Of a stretch of DNA of 64,000 bases, positions 12,138-23,107 are shown piece after piece. The stretch spans positions 99,982 through 163,981 of the forward strand of contig JAUCBJ010006646.1 in NCBI GenBank assembly GCA_032718475.1, read 5' to 3'. This stretch comes from Nemertoderma westbladi (taxonomy: Eukaryota > Xenacoelomorpha > Nemertodermatida > Nemertodermatidae). The translations under genes and the position numbers were made by a program. The notes under the pieces are model-generated. The model made no database searches and was not told where the DNA came from. It saw only the letters and a program-made list of their open reading frames with translations. How positions within the stretch are numbered: position 1 is the first letter of the stretch; the number at the start of each line of letters is the position of its first letter.

Positions 12138-12599
12138 CCTGGGACTGGGACAGGTCCCCCAAACGGATTAGAGCCAGTTACAATTACAAGTATATTCCTA
12201 TACTTACGGAAATGGCGGCCTCTACCTTAATTATAAATTTCATGTAAATATCAACTAGGCTAAATATATTAACCAAAATAACACTGTCAATAACACTGTG
12301 TAAACTTTATAGTTAGCTAGAACTGCATACAGTGAAATGACAGTTCACAAGTACAAATTGATAACAGGACTGGTCGAATGTATGGATTGTCAAACCTCCC
12401 AACCTGAAGAACTTTGATCAACGAATAATACAGGATTATAGTAAACAGATTTTCTTTCAAATATATCTAAATACCATATTTTAGATTATTTTCATATACC
12501 CAACCTAAAAGTACTAGTAATGATACTTAAATAGGGTAGCCTGAAACACAAAAAATTAAAAAACCTAGAGAGAAGCGAGAAAAAGCAAGTTGCATATGA

Positions 12600-12605
12600 T
12601 TTAAT
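12600..12605 (-). terminator. Candidate poly(A) signal ATTAAA
   Basis: Minus-strand ATTAAA lies about 80 bases past the stop codon of the cystine-knot exon. This is a common variant of the polyadenylation hexamer and is consistent with that exon being terminal. Confidence 0.35.
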
Positions 12606-12683
12606 AACATTTCAGTTCCCAAATTCAGTTATAGTACTATGAAAGGAAACATATATAGCCTGTAGAGGTTACCTGGTAGGTGG

Positions 12684-13124
12684 TCATGTAGGTGTTGTAG
12701 ATGGAGGAATTGTTTCAGAGCATGCGCATGCAGATATAACTTTAATAGTGTGAGCGTATACTGATTCATCCCCAAATCTTCTGAATAAAATTTCCTTGTC
12801 TACTTTAGCAATCGGGGCACAACATTTGAATTCGAAAGCATTCAAATTTAATATATCATGGGCAGTGAGCGGCTCGGGGGTGGGGTGACCGTAACAGGTG
12901 CCTTCACATTTTCCCAAAGTAATGTTAGAGTTGACAAACATCAGTTCGGCGGTGTTTGGTAGATGTACAGTGTAATTGACGAAACAACATACTCCTTCCC
13001 CACATTGATTTACATCTCTTCTGGTTCGTGTTCTTGTTGAATATCCAAATAGTTTCTCGTTGACAGTATGCGATTTTGTATCTGCGACAATATTTTTATA
13101 TATAAAGATATTACGAGATGCTAG
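12684..13124 (-). CDS. Terminal exon: TGF-beta-like cystine-knot ligand
   Basis: The exon follows a T-rich acceptor (cttcattttttatag) and runs 146 codons to a TGA at 12686-12684. About 36 residues in, RTRTRR is a furin-type cleavage site. The roughly 110 residues after it have nine cysteines in the order C, CC, C-x3-C (KCEGTC), CC (FKCCAP) and C-x-C (ACAC), the arrangement of the nine-cysteine TGF-beta/activin group mature domain. Length also fits. The usual W-x-x-W region is absent and the domain is divergent; an N-glycosylation motif (NYT) follows the first CC. By family logic this is a secreted, disulfide-linked signalling ligand. The reading frame starts in phase 0, matching the signal-peptide exon at 23108-23212 on the same strand. 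A different cystine-knot family is possible. Confidence 0.65.
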   Translation of the reverse strand, partial: LASRNIFIYKNIVADTKSHTVNEKLFGYSTRTRTRRDVNQCGEGVCCFVNYTVHLPNTAELMFVNSNITLGKCEGTCYGHPTPEPLTAHDILNLNAFEFKCCAPIAKVDKEILFRRFGDESVYAHTIKVISACACSETIPPSTTPT

Positions 13125-13432
13125 CTATAAAAAATGAAGGTATTAAATAAACTATTTTCTAGTAAACTATTGTGATAAGTGTAATATTACTTTGACAAAT
13201 TAATTGTCAATGTTAAATTCTTCAATGAATGTAAACAATAATAACGAATGCAACTGAATCGAATGTCAAATGAAAATGAAAATGAAAACTGTATGGCACA
13301 CAAAGGTGATCTAAAAGCTGAAAATAATAGGCGATATCTTGAAAAAGTGTATCAAATATTATGTGTTGTATTAAATATTAGGGGACTACAATTTTAGTTA
13401 GGAATGATAATGACAATTTTCCTGATAACTTT
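13125..13432. other. Presumed intron flank, AT-rich
   Basis: Unique AT-rich sequence between the cystine-knot exon and the palindromic element. I see no further exon in it. Confidence 0.5.
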
Positions 13433-14783
13433 AAGTTCAGTTTTCTAATATTACGGAATGACGCCCGGCGTGGTGTGGTTGCCATATAAGTTTCTGAAAG
13501 GACGTAGGGCTTAAGGGGTCTTAACACCACGAGTTAAAATAAATAGAGTTTGCCGACAGCCGTTTCACCCTCACGGGCTTCTTCAGGGCTAGTATATAAA
13601 ATATTAAAGCAATACAATTATTTTAAAAAAGGATACATACCAATTTAGAACCTACGGAATTGAGGATGGCACTTAAATAGTAAAGTATTAATACAGAAAT
13701 CGAACGAAGTAAGTAGTGACAGGCAGGTCTGAAATTTAAAATTAAATACTATTTTAAAATCTTGAAAAGCAATTAAAACTTTCAAACGGGTGGTGACTGC
13801 AGTAGGTAGACTGTCGGAATATTAAGAGACGGTAAGATAACGTAATGCAAATGCACGTGTAGGATAGGCACTACTGAAGTGCTGTAATTAGGCCTCATAC
13901 AGTCATAGTAATTAATGCGCAACTACACATAACAGCAGCACTATGACCGCGGTACAACTGTAGTACTGAATCGTGCAATAAACATAAACTGGTGGTTTAA
14001 TATGCACATACAGTACTTACAATGTACTGTATGCAAATGTACTGTATGACAAAAATTGTACATTGTACATTGTAAGTACTGTATGTGCATATTAAACCAC
14101 CAGTTTATGTTTATTGCACGATTCAGTACGAACCATTTTGTGTCTGCCTTATGACGTTATACAGAATGTACTGTATTGGTGCCCCACTAACCTTATTGTA
14201 CGGCCTACTTACAGTACCTGTCCTACAGTATGTGTATTTGTATTTTTGTCATTCATTGGGTACCACAGGCGTACCGGCAGTCATATTACTGCTGTACTGC
14301 GGACGTACTACAGTTGTACCGCGGTCATAGTGCTGCTGTTATGTGTAGTTGCGCATTAATTACTATGACTGTATGAGGCCTAATTACAGCACTTCAGTAG
14401 TGCCTATCCTACACATGCATTTGCATTACGTTATCTTACCGTCTCTTAATATTCCGACAGTCTACCTACTGCATTCACCACCCGTTTGAAAGTTTTAATT
14501 GCTTTTCAAGATTTTAAAATAGTATTTAATTTTAAATTTCAGACCTGCCTGTCACTACTTACTTCGTTCGATTTCTGTATTAATAATTTACTATTAAGTG
14601 CCATCCTCAATTCCGTAGGTTCTAAATTGGTATGTATCCTTTTTTAAAATAATTGTATTGCTTTAATATTTTATATACTAGCCCTGAAGAAGCCCGTGAG
14701 GGTGAAACGGCTGTCTGCAAACTCTATTTATTTTAACTCGTGGTGTTAAGACCCCTTAAGTCCTACGTCCTTTCAGAAACTTA
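13433..14783. mobile_element. 1.35-kb palindromic (foldback) element
   Basis: Two long inverted arms (13488 to about 14042, and about 14045 to 14782) match over most of their length. The left begins aagtttctgaaaggacgtag and the right ends with the complement. The right arm has about 180 extra bases (about 14132-14312). The hinge near 14020-14065 is rich in tactgta and tgtaca motifs. The sequence cctgataacttt occurs at 13421-13432 and 14784-14795 and may be a 12-bp target duplication. ORFs across it (14085-14359) lie in the right arm insert and look accidental. Confidence 0.75.
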
Positions 14784-14959
14784 CCTGATAACTTTGAAAT
14801 ACATCCTGCATTGAGTCGGTCCCCAGATATATACCTATTAATAATAATGTATGAATTGTTGTGGGGTGGAGTGACTGTGATTTATATTATATATATAATG
14901 TAATATATAAATATGAAATATGATAATGCTCTCCATAGCGAAAAATATCAACCGAACGT

Positions 14960-15040
14960 ATTGGGGCTCGAACCCTATCAGCAGGTTATTATTTGCGTAT
15001 ATTAACTCTACAACATTGCAATATTGTATGTATATACATA
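14960..15040 (-). mobile_element. Possible tRNA-SINE remnant (B box only)
   Basis: Minus-strand GGTTCGAGCCC near 14965-14975 matches a polymerase III B box. No convincing A box or tRNA fold accompanies it. The 112-codon ORF over this region (14838-15176, minus) has no motif and is AT-driven. Confidence 0.2.
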
Positions 15041-15277
15041 CATGGCTAATAATGGCTGGGAAATCATTAGAACACAAGCTGAAATTGAGGTAAATCCGAT
15101 CATCTAGAGAGGGATGAATATTGATTGCGTAGAAAATACCTAACCTGAAAAACTGACAACTCTGAAGTCTGAACAAACTATTTAATAAAAAGGCATCATA
15201 ATCTATTTATAATCTTAATATATTATAGATTGAATGAAATTTCCTTGACAAAATAAAACTATTGATCTTATTTCAAC

Positions 15278-15424
15278 TTCACCTTTTCCACCTTTTCTGA
15301 GCTTCGAGATCTTCTCAAGACCCAAATAGAAATCCCTATTTGGGTCCTCAAATCTGTGGTCATATTCTTTCAAGTTGCGATAGAAGTCTGTAGATCCTTC
15401 TATCCTTTGATGTATTTTTACCCC
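15278..15424 (-). CDS. Fibrinogen-related domain exon (partial gene)
   Basis: A strong minus-strand acceptor (attttatttcag, plus positions about 15425-15436) is followed in phase 0 by codons giving IHQRIEGSTDFYRNLKEYDH and then FEDPNRDFYLGLEKISKL. This is the conserved core of fibrinogen-related domains (QRR-DGS-x-F-x-R, then E-F-W-L-G-L-x-x-I). Two donors are possible: GAA|GTTGAA, which keeps phase 0 and gives this end, or AAAG|GTGAAG five bases earlier. The flanking parts of the domain (N-terminal CDM/GWT segment, calcium-binding DND and GGWWY segments) were not found nearby. It lies between the signal-peptide exon and the cystine-knot exon on the same strand. It may belong to that gene, to another gene, or be a relic. 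Confidence 0.6.
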
Positions 15425-15507
15425 CTGAAATAAAATAGATTGAATACTGTGGGAAATGTATTTCGGGATTTGTTATTTTCCTAAAATTTTGCAAAACAGA
15501 AATACAC

Positions 15508-17117
15508 ACCCCCACTCCAATCTGGCATCCATACCCTCACTATGACCTAACCCAATCTGGCCTCCATACATGTGGATGCCAGATTGGGTTGGGTAATAGT
15601 GAGGGTATCGTGGCCAGATTGGGTTGGTTCATAGTGAGGGTATGGAGGCCAAATTAGGTTGGGTCACTACCTTAGTGCATTTAAATTAGGTTGGGTCACA
15701 GTGAGCGTATGGAGGCCAGATTGGGTTGGGTCATAATGAGGGCGTGGATGCCAGATTGGGTTGGGTCATAAGGGTATGGAGGCCAGATTGGGTTGGGTCA
15801 TAAGGGTATGGAGGCCAGATTGGGTTGGGTCATAGTGAAGGTATGGAGGCCAGATTGGGTTGGGTCATAGTTAGGGTATGGAGGCCAGATTGGGTTGGGT
15901 CATAGTGACGGTATGGATGCCAGATTGGGTTGGGTCATTGTGGGGGGTGTATAGATGCCAGATTGGGTTGGGTCATAGTGAGGGTATGGAGGACAGATTG
16001 GTGTTGGGTCATAGTGGGTATGGAGGCCAGATTGGGTTGGGTCATAGTGAGGGTATGGAGGCCCGATTTGGTTGGGTCATAGTGAGGGTATGGAGGCCAG
16101 ATTGGGTTGGGTCATAGTGAGGGTATGGAGGCCCGATTTGGTTGGGTCATAGTGAGGGTATGTAGGCCCGATTGGGTTGGGTCATAGTGAGGGTATGGAG
16201 GCCCGATTTGGTTGGGTCATAGTGAGGGTATGGAGGCCCGATTTGGTTGGGTCATAGTGAGGGTATGTAGGCCCGATTGGGTTGGGTCATAGTGAGGGTA
16301 TGTAGGCCCGATTGGGTTGGGTCATAGTGAGGGTATGGAGGCCCGATTTGGTTGGGTCATAGTGAGGGTATGGAGGCCCGATTTGGTTGGGTCATAGTGA
16401 GGGTATGTAGGCCCGATTGGGTTGGGTCATAGTGAGGGTATGGAGGCCCGATTGGGTTGGGTGATAGTGAGAGTATGGAGGCCAGATTGGGTTGGGTCAT
16501 AGTGAGGGTATGTAGGCCAGATTGGGTTGGGTTATGGTGATGGTATGGAGGTCAGATTGGGTTGGGTCATAGCATAGTGAGGGTAGGCCTATGGAGGCCC
16601 GATTGGGTTGGGTCATAGTGAGGATATGGAGGCCAAATTAGGTTGGGCCATAGTGAGGGTATGGAGGCCCGATTGGGTTGGGTCATAGTGAGGGTATGGA
16701 GGCCAGATTGGGTTGGGTCATAAGGGTATGGAGGCCAGATTGGGTTGGGTCATAAGGGTATGGAGGCCCGATTGGGTTGGGTCATAGTGAGAGTATGGAG
16801 GCCAGATTGGGTTGGGTCATAGTGAGGGTATGGAGGCCCGATTGGGTTGGGTGATAGTGAGAGTATGGAGGCCAGATTGGGTTGGGTCATAGTGAGGGTA
16901 TGTAGGCCAGATTGGGTTGGGTTATGGTGATGGTATGGAGGTCAGATTGGGTTGGGTCATAGCATAGTGAGGGTAGGCCTATGGAGGCCCGATTGGGTTG
17001 GGTCATAGTGAGGATATGGAGGCCAAATTAGGTTGGGCCATAGTGAGGGTATGGAGGCCCGATTGGGTTGGGTCATAGTGAGGGTATGGAGGCCAGATTG
17101 GGTTGGGTCATAGTGAG
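15508..17117. repeat. 35-bp minisatellite with an inverted first segment
   Basis: Unit gtcatagtgagggtatggag followed by gccagattgggttgg, 35 bp, about 44 copies. The first 55-60 bases (15508-15566) are the same repeat on the other strand, so the array begins with a head-to-head inversion centred near 15568. A block at about 16441-16700 is repeated at 16851-17100, showing segmental duplication. The ORF at 15878-16117 is repeat translation. Confidence 0.95.
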
Positions 17118-17401
17118 TTTAAAAAGTTTTCGAGTTTAAAAAAGCAACTAAATCCCGAAAAAACTGAACTTATTTTAATAACTCCACATTCAAGAACAAA
17201 TGAGGTAGAAAAAATTAACCTGCACGTAGGAAAAGCAACTGTTAAACAGAGCTCACAATTTAAATATCTAGGAATAACAATTGATAATAAAATTACTTGG
17301 AAACCTCAAATAAAATTGATTGCTGAAAAAATGACCCATGCAGTAGGCCTATCATCATTAAGATTAATAATTAAGGGTCAATTACCTACTAACATCAAAT
17401 A
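17118..17401 (+). pseudogene. LINE reverse transcriptase fragment (C-terminal RT region)
   Basis: The plus-strand reading contains NPEKTELILIT and FKYLGITIDNKITWKPQI, the well-conserved segment behind the catalytic palm in Jockey/CR1-type non-LTR retrotransposons. The fragment abuts the 35-bp array on the left and is cut at LPTNIK on the right. A matching C-terminal part resumes at about 22195, so the LINE was probably split by the 17402-22194 insertion. Confidence 0.75.
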
Positions 17402-17850
17402 ACACGTTCGTGGGGCCTTCGCGCAGCATGAGGCCCAGTTATGAGATACAAATTAAAATTGAGCGACTGTATCACAAAATCAGGTTTTGAGAAATTTACC
17501 CACACCACCAATCAATCCAAGAAAGGGGGACAGTACGTGTTCACCCCTTTTAATCTCTCCACCCCCCCACCCTTCCCAACCACCAATACATAACCGCGAC
17601 ATCTACCACCCACGGAAGGGTAGAACGAACTTATTTCCAATCGCACGTTCAATATGCAAAGCCAGGTGGTGTATAGGAATATAATCAACGCCGTACTCGT
17701 CTTAATTATTATAAGCGTCGTTGCGCTCGTCCTGTTTTGTATTTAAATATTTTTTCCTAAACGCAGACTGGCAATCTTTATAACTATGGATACGTGCTAT
17801 ATGCGAAACCAGGAATGGTTTATAGGAATATAATCAATGCAGAACGCAGT
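17402..17850. repeat. Direct repeat, copy 1, of the cgtggggcc dispersed family
   Basis: Starts aacacgttcgtggggccttc and includes atgagatacaaattaaaatt, acagtacgtgttcacccctt and ggtggtgtataggaatataa. A second copy, about 90% alike by eye, is at 18081-18480. The start matches the ends of elements at 21.3, 22.0 and 56.4-56.75 kb. No coding capacity. Confidence 0.7.
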
Positions 17851-18080
17851 ACTAAATTCAGTCGATGCAGTAATGATATTCAAATAATTAATTTAATACC
17901 AGTACCCTCTGTTAATGCCTCAGTGTAAAAACTTAGACAATTCAACTACAAAGAAATCCCATCAAAAAATAATAAGCCCAATATTTATGAGGAAAAAACA
18001 AGTATGGATATAAATAAGTCTTCTGCAGTGGTAAAATGTTATTGACTGACATTTATTAAACGAGATCTGTCTAACACACA

Positions 18081-18480
18081 ATAACACGTTCGTGGGGCCT
18101 TCGCGCAGCACGAGGCCCAGTTATGAGATACAAATTAAAATTGTGCGACTGTATCACAAAATCAGGTTATGAGAGATTAACAAACACCACCAATTAATCA
18201 AAGAAAGGAGGACAGTACGTGTTCACCCCTTTTAATCTGCACCCCCCCCCCCCCCTCGTGGGTGGGGGGAGGGCCTCCCCCCACCCACCAATACATAACC
18301 GCGACATCTACCACCCACGGAAGGGTAGCACGAACTTATTTCCAAACGCACGTTCAATATGCAAAGCCAGGTGGTTTATAGGAATATAATCAATGCAGTA
18401 CTCGTCTTCATTATAAGCCTCTTTGCGTTCGACCTGTTTTGTATTACAATATATTTATTAAATGCAGGCTGACGCTCTTT
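18081..18480. repeat. Direct repeat, copy 2
   Basis: Same order of blocks as 17402-17850, with an extra C-run/G-run hairpin at 18240-18288. It ends just inside the zinc-motif ORF to its right. Confidence 0.7.
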
Positions 18481-18493
18481 ATAATAATAATAC

Positions 18494-18789
18494 CTAGGGA
18501 TGCCAGCTTCCAGACTTTCAATCTTTACTGCCGCGCAAACCCCGCAGAGGAAGTTTTGGTTTGAGAGATCAAGCCCATCGGCAATTGGTGTTTCAATTTC
18601 GGCCCAGGAACTCTGACAATGGGAGCATTCAATCTTAGCTGTGGTCCATTCCCGTGGTTTCGGCTTCCTTTTCTTCGTCCCAATGACAGATTCTTCTGAA
18701 GACGTTCGATTCGCTTTCAGTTTATTGTTGGCGTTTGTGTTTTGAAGTTGTATTCCAGTGGACAGTCGCGCCGGTTTCGAGGTAACCAT
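18494..18789 (-). CDS. Candidate first exon with a Cys4 zinc motif
   Basis: Minus-strand ATG at 18789 opens about 99 codons to a donor (CCTAG|GTATTA, 18494/18493). A basic segment (TKKRKPKP, possible nuclear localisation signal) precedes CSHC...FLCGVC, two CxxC pairs about 30 residues apart with a tryptophan after the first pair. This resembles the degenerate PHD-like zinc ribbons found at the start of some transposon-encoded proteins. The frame continues past the donor for 39 more codons into the neighbouring repeat, which I take to be intron. No downstream exon was identified. Host or transposon origin is undecided. Confidence 0.35.
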
Positions 18790-19698
18790 ACCGACCTGTG
18801 ATAAGCGTTGGTTATGTTGAGTGCCGGTATTCTTCTTCTCTCACCTCTTCAATGTCAGATGTTGCAAATACTGATAACACGAATAACGGTATATATTTCA
18901 ATACTTGTCAATAGTAATATATATAATTTAGATAACTATTTTATATCTGTACTGTTGAGCAAACTCTACATAAATTTCAACCTGTGTATCGCCGGTAGTG
19001 CTGTTGCTGTGCAAGTGCTGAAGTGCTAGTTGCCACCGGTCACGCGGTCAGCCGGTAGTAGGGTGGTACCATGGCCTACTACACACAGGCCATGACAAGG
19101 ACTTTGCTGTGAAATTAGCGTAGGCTGACTGATGAATTATCAAATATTATATATTCCATGAATGCAGGGTCCATATTTAAAAGAAGATGACTAGATTTTC
19201 GTAAAGAATTTAATTGAAACAGTATTTAATAATTAATAAATTAATTATCGCTCGAGTTCCTGCAGCTTTTATTCGTTTGTGGCTGCCTCTGGCTATGTTT
19301 GTGGCAGGAATGTTTGAACGCTAATAAGTCGGTCAATCATGGATGAAATGGAACCAAACTTGGTACACATGTAGTCTAAAAAAAATTTAGAAATTCTACA
19401 CACAGACAGACTTCTACAGTTCCCCGGTCTGCTGCTAGGGGGCGAATTAACAGAAACGTAAAAATAGCTGTAATTATAGAACCAACGATCAGATTCATCT
19501 GAAATTTAGTAGTAGTTACCTAAGAGCATTGCTTAATTAGAAATTCTACAGAGACTTTTACAGTTCCTGTCTGCCGCTAGTGGGGAATTGTTAGAGCTCC
19601 AGTTCAACGTGCTTAGCACGGTTTAATAAACAATCAATTAATTATTTTATTCAATACAGTAATTATAACAGTAAAATGCAATGTATTCTATTTTTTAG
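18790..19698. other. No supported gene; weak inverted repeat near 19060-19130
   Basis: AT-rich. A block at about 19066-19130 (ggtaccatggcctactacac and tttgctgtgaaattagcgta) recurs inverted at about 20848-20915, so the two blocks bracket 1.8 kb and could be ends of a larger element. A segment at 19319-19385 resembles part of the 21.3-kb repeats in reverse orientation. Confidence 0.4.
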
Positions 19699-19706
19699 TG
19701 AAATCA

Positions 19707-19959
19707 AGAGATAGGAGGGGGTGGGACTGGACGCAAATCCCATCTTGGCGAATTAATATCCCGCTTCAATATTAATTTCTCAAAGGAGCAGGTTACAGTG
19801 GCACGTTATTTTAACCAAAACAATAAAGTAAACACAATAGAACAGGTTACAGTTTTATTTTTGAGAGAAATCAGCTGTTGTTATTTGCGTCCAATTTCCC
19901 CTGGAGAGGGATGAATTTTTATTGCGTCCAGCCCCCCCCCCCCCCCCCCCCCCCTATCT
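19707..19959. mobile_element. 253-bp MITE with perfect 8-bp target duplication
   Basis: The ends are inverted (agataggagggggtgggac... ctggacgcaa, against ttgcgtccag...ccccctatct). The flanks carry tgaaatca at 19699-19706 and 19960-19967, a perfect 8-bp duplication as in hAT-type insertions. The interior has caggttacag and aaccaaaacaataaa motifs that recur inverted at 63.0-63.2 kb. The right end includes a long C run. Confidence 0.7.
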
Positions 19960-19967
19960 TGAAATCA

Positions 19968-21337
19968 AATACCAAAAATATATTTATTATATGAACAATC
20001 TATTTGGAAATTGTAAGTTCGGCCTATCTCTTTACCATAAGCTCAGTATCTTTATCTGGTGTGTTTTTATTATTTTACCAATTATTTAATATGTTTGATA
20101 GAATTGAACAACACCGCCCAACACAACAAACTCTCTATCCGCCTCGAGCATCGAGAATACGAGAAACTCGATCGAAATACATGCTTATCCCAGTAGTATC
20201 CGTCCGTAGTCACCGGACCGCTGCGGGTAACTCCCGTAGAACAGTAGAATTCCCGCAGCTTCCGACCCAATTCGACAACGAATTCGCTTCACACTTCAGA
20301 GAACAGAGAACGTAATCCAGTGCGATAACGTCTGCCCAACGTTCAACCATTTCCCCCAGCGATCCCAGGATCCGGGCCGCCGCTAAACCCAGATCGCAAT
20401 CCTCGTCGATTCGTCCAGTCGTCGACGTAGGCCTAAGTCAGTAAGTGGGACTCTTCCCACCGCACTCCAAGGTGGGTGACCGGAGTGAGGCATGAGGAAC
20501 TTGGCAGTGGCCCGCATTACGATCTGACCGACCGCCGTATTCCCAGTGTCTGAGTGTAGTAAATACCCAAATAGAATCGTACTGACAAACAAGCAATTCC
20601 GTAGTATTCCCCCGTTAATCACCTCTTGAAGCAACTCGGCTGCTCGGGTCCAGATACATCGCAGCATCGGACTGTCGGGAGCGTTTCAGACAGTAATGGA
20701 GCGGCATTTGCGAATATTTCCAATGGTTTTATAATAAATAAGGGGATTCAACAGTTCAATGCTAAAACAAATGGATTATTCCTAACCCCACCCCAATACA
20801 GCAATATACCTAACAGTATATAGCTTAGGTACCACAGTCTGACAGTACCATAATCAGCACAGTCAGCCTACGCTAATTTCACAGCAAAGTAGTAGTAGGC
20901 CATGGGTGGTACCTACGGTGCGCACTACAACGGCAGTACAGCAATACGGTGTACCGTGCCAATGACTGAATGATTAGCGGTAACTATCTAAACTATTAGG
21001 CCTATGTTACAGTATTATTATTACCGGTGCCGGTAGGCCTACTGGGCTAATTACTGAATTAGGCCTAAACTATAATCACCGCAAGGGTTGCATGATATGG
21101 CATGTCTGCAGTGTATGGTACCGGTTGACCAGTATTGCAGTATTGAATGATTGCAGGATTCTCGATTCAGGGATTGAGTACAGCCTGACAGTACCGGTAC
21201 ACATGGTACATGCAGAATTGCAAAATTTGTTAGAAACACAGCTGATTTATCCTACAGTAATAATAATTTAACGCATTTTAAATTTGGATAAATAAATTTA
21301 TTATAACTGCAATAACAGTTACACTGATGCTGCACGA
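19968..21337. other. Mixed unique sequence, no confident gene
   Basis: Plus ORF 20004-20315 and minus ORF 20383-20667 cover a GC-richer block (20100-20670), but neither shows a known motif. From 20850 to 21240 the sequence is rich in taggcct and accggtac motifs, with no coding signal. Confidence 0.35.
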
Positions 21338-21538
21338 AGGCCCCACGCAAATTCTACTTGGAAAATTTTCAAACTTTTGCCAAACAACATTTGTACCAAG
21401 TTTGGATAGATTTCATCAAGGATTGGCCGAGTTATTAACGTTTAAAATAAAATACTGAAAAAAAACGCGACAGAACGACAGGTTGATTAATGGTACCACT
21501 ACGCTAAGGCTCACTCACTTCGTGGCTCGCCCCACACA
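21338..21538. repeat. Dispersed repeat, copy at 21.3 kb
   Basis: Begins gaaggccccacgcaaattct and ends with the ccacttcgtgg-like terminus cttcgtggctcgccccaca. It is a direct relative of 22006-22194 and shares termini with 17402 and 56411-56756. Confidence 0.75.
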
Positions 21539-22005
21539 ATAATAGACTGAATAGTAGGGAATTCAGATTTCCATCTCGTTAGCTAGCTATGGCCAATCTG
21601 TCTACCGGCCTGTACACATGTGGTTACTTACATTCGCATTCCCATTGAAGAGCAACTGGCTGTTCTACACACACCAAACATCCTTCCCATCCTATGTACC
21701 AGCACCGAGCCAACTTGGATGTTAACCAATAAATGAGCAGTATTTAATGAGAATCAATTTTTTATACCGTTTTAATTACTTTAGATCAATTAAAGACACA
21801 ATTATTAAAGCAAATCACTTGAACTAATTAAAAACTATAATAGAATGGAGTATGTGGATTACATACAATTTTTAAGTATAATCATTTAAATCTTATACTG
21901 TAAAACAATTAATTTCCTTTAAAAGGCAGGTTGAAAATGGTGTTTTCACCGTAATCAACTTAATTAACTAATTAACTGCTATTATCTTAGCTTTTCGAAG
22001 GCCAC

Positions 22006-22194
22006 ACGGAAATTCTACTTGGAAAATTTCTAAACTTTTGCCAAACAACATGTGTACCAAGTTTGGATAGATTTCATCAAAGATTGGCCGAGTTATTAAC
22101 GTTTAAAATTGAACGCGACAGAACGACAGGTTGATTAATGGTACCACTACGCTAAGGATCACTCACTTCGTGGCTCGCCCCACAGTTCATAAGG
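22006..22194. repeat. Dispersed repeat, copy at 22.0 kb; right edge of the insertion into the LINE
   Basis: About 90% identical by eye to 21338-21538, lacking roughly 10 bases in the middle. Its end marks the point where LINE coding sequence resumes. Confidence 0.75.
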
Positions 22195-23030
22195 CTACTA
22201 CTGTAACTGTCCTATCATACATAATTACTGCTGTGAAATTATTACACCACTACATCTGACACACAGATACAACGAATTACTTTACGGGCTAGATAAAATT
22301 CAAAACTACGTGCTACGCACAGTTTACTGCAATAAAATCAGAGATGCCACTGGGACAGAATTACGCACTAAGGCAAATCTACCCCACTTACAAGCACTTA
22401 TAATTTTCTACGTACTAATATACTTCTTTAAATATTTTTTCGATTTGTAAGCACCATTTAAAAATCTAAGTTTTCCTTTCCATAAAAATTTAAAACGAAA
22501 AATGATAACATAAATAAAGGAACATTATGTATTACGGCACCAAAAACAAAAAAAAAATTTGAATACAACAGCGTTATGGTTAGTTGTACGAGACTGGAAT
22601 TCTCTAACTTTAAGAATTCGCGAAACAAAGTCATATAGCAAATTTACAAATAAACTAATGGAATTTAACAAAATGTACTCACGTGACGTGACGTGTCACG
22701 TGACGAAATAACATAAATTACACACATTAATTTAATATGACTATATAAATTTAAACAAAAATATATGCCGGAGATTACTGGCCATCGAGATTGATCGAAG
22801 TTTTGTGCTTTAGGTAATGTAGTGTATATACATATGTGCAGTACATTATTATAGATTAGTTGAGTACTAAACCTACTGTATGTTAATTTTAAAGATTTAT
22901 TCGCGTAATAATCGCTATAATGCAATCTTATTGTATTCTGTTAGGCTGGCTCTGTGTGGTTTTGTAACCTGTTACGTAGTTTTGTGAATAAAAATAAAAA
23001 TTATTATTATTTATTATTATTATTATAAAA
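22195..23030 (+). pseudogene. LINE C-terminal region and 3' tail, split partner of 17118-17401
   Basis: From about 22270 the plus frame reads NELLYGLDKIQNYVLRTVY and then LPHLQALIIFYVL; near 22580 another frame gives VVRDWNSL, typical of the C terminus of CR1/Jockey LINE proteins (LDKIQN...R and WNSLP). Several frame breaks show decay. The element seems to end in a TTA-repeat tail with AATAAA-like motifs (22985-23030). Minus ORF 22665-22925 is accidental. Confidence 0.6.
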
Positions 23031-23107
23031 TAAATTATGGTGTGTGCAATTTATTAAACCTTCGGTGGGACTACAAACCGTCTTACACAACAATAGAAAA
23101 CACTAAC

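Noticed and set aside
14838-15176. 112-codon minus ORF
   Set aside because: Compositionally AT-driven, no motif, and overlaps a possible SINE remnant.
20383-20667. 94-codon minus ORF in a GC-richer block
   Set aside because: No recognisable domain or splice context.
20626-20823. Plus ORF with a faint C1q-like look (FNAKTNGLFLTPP)
   Set aside because: Too short and without the other conserved C1q strands; similarity is impressionistic.
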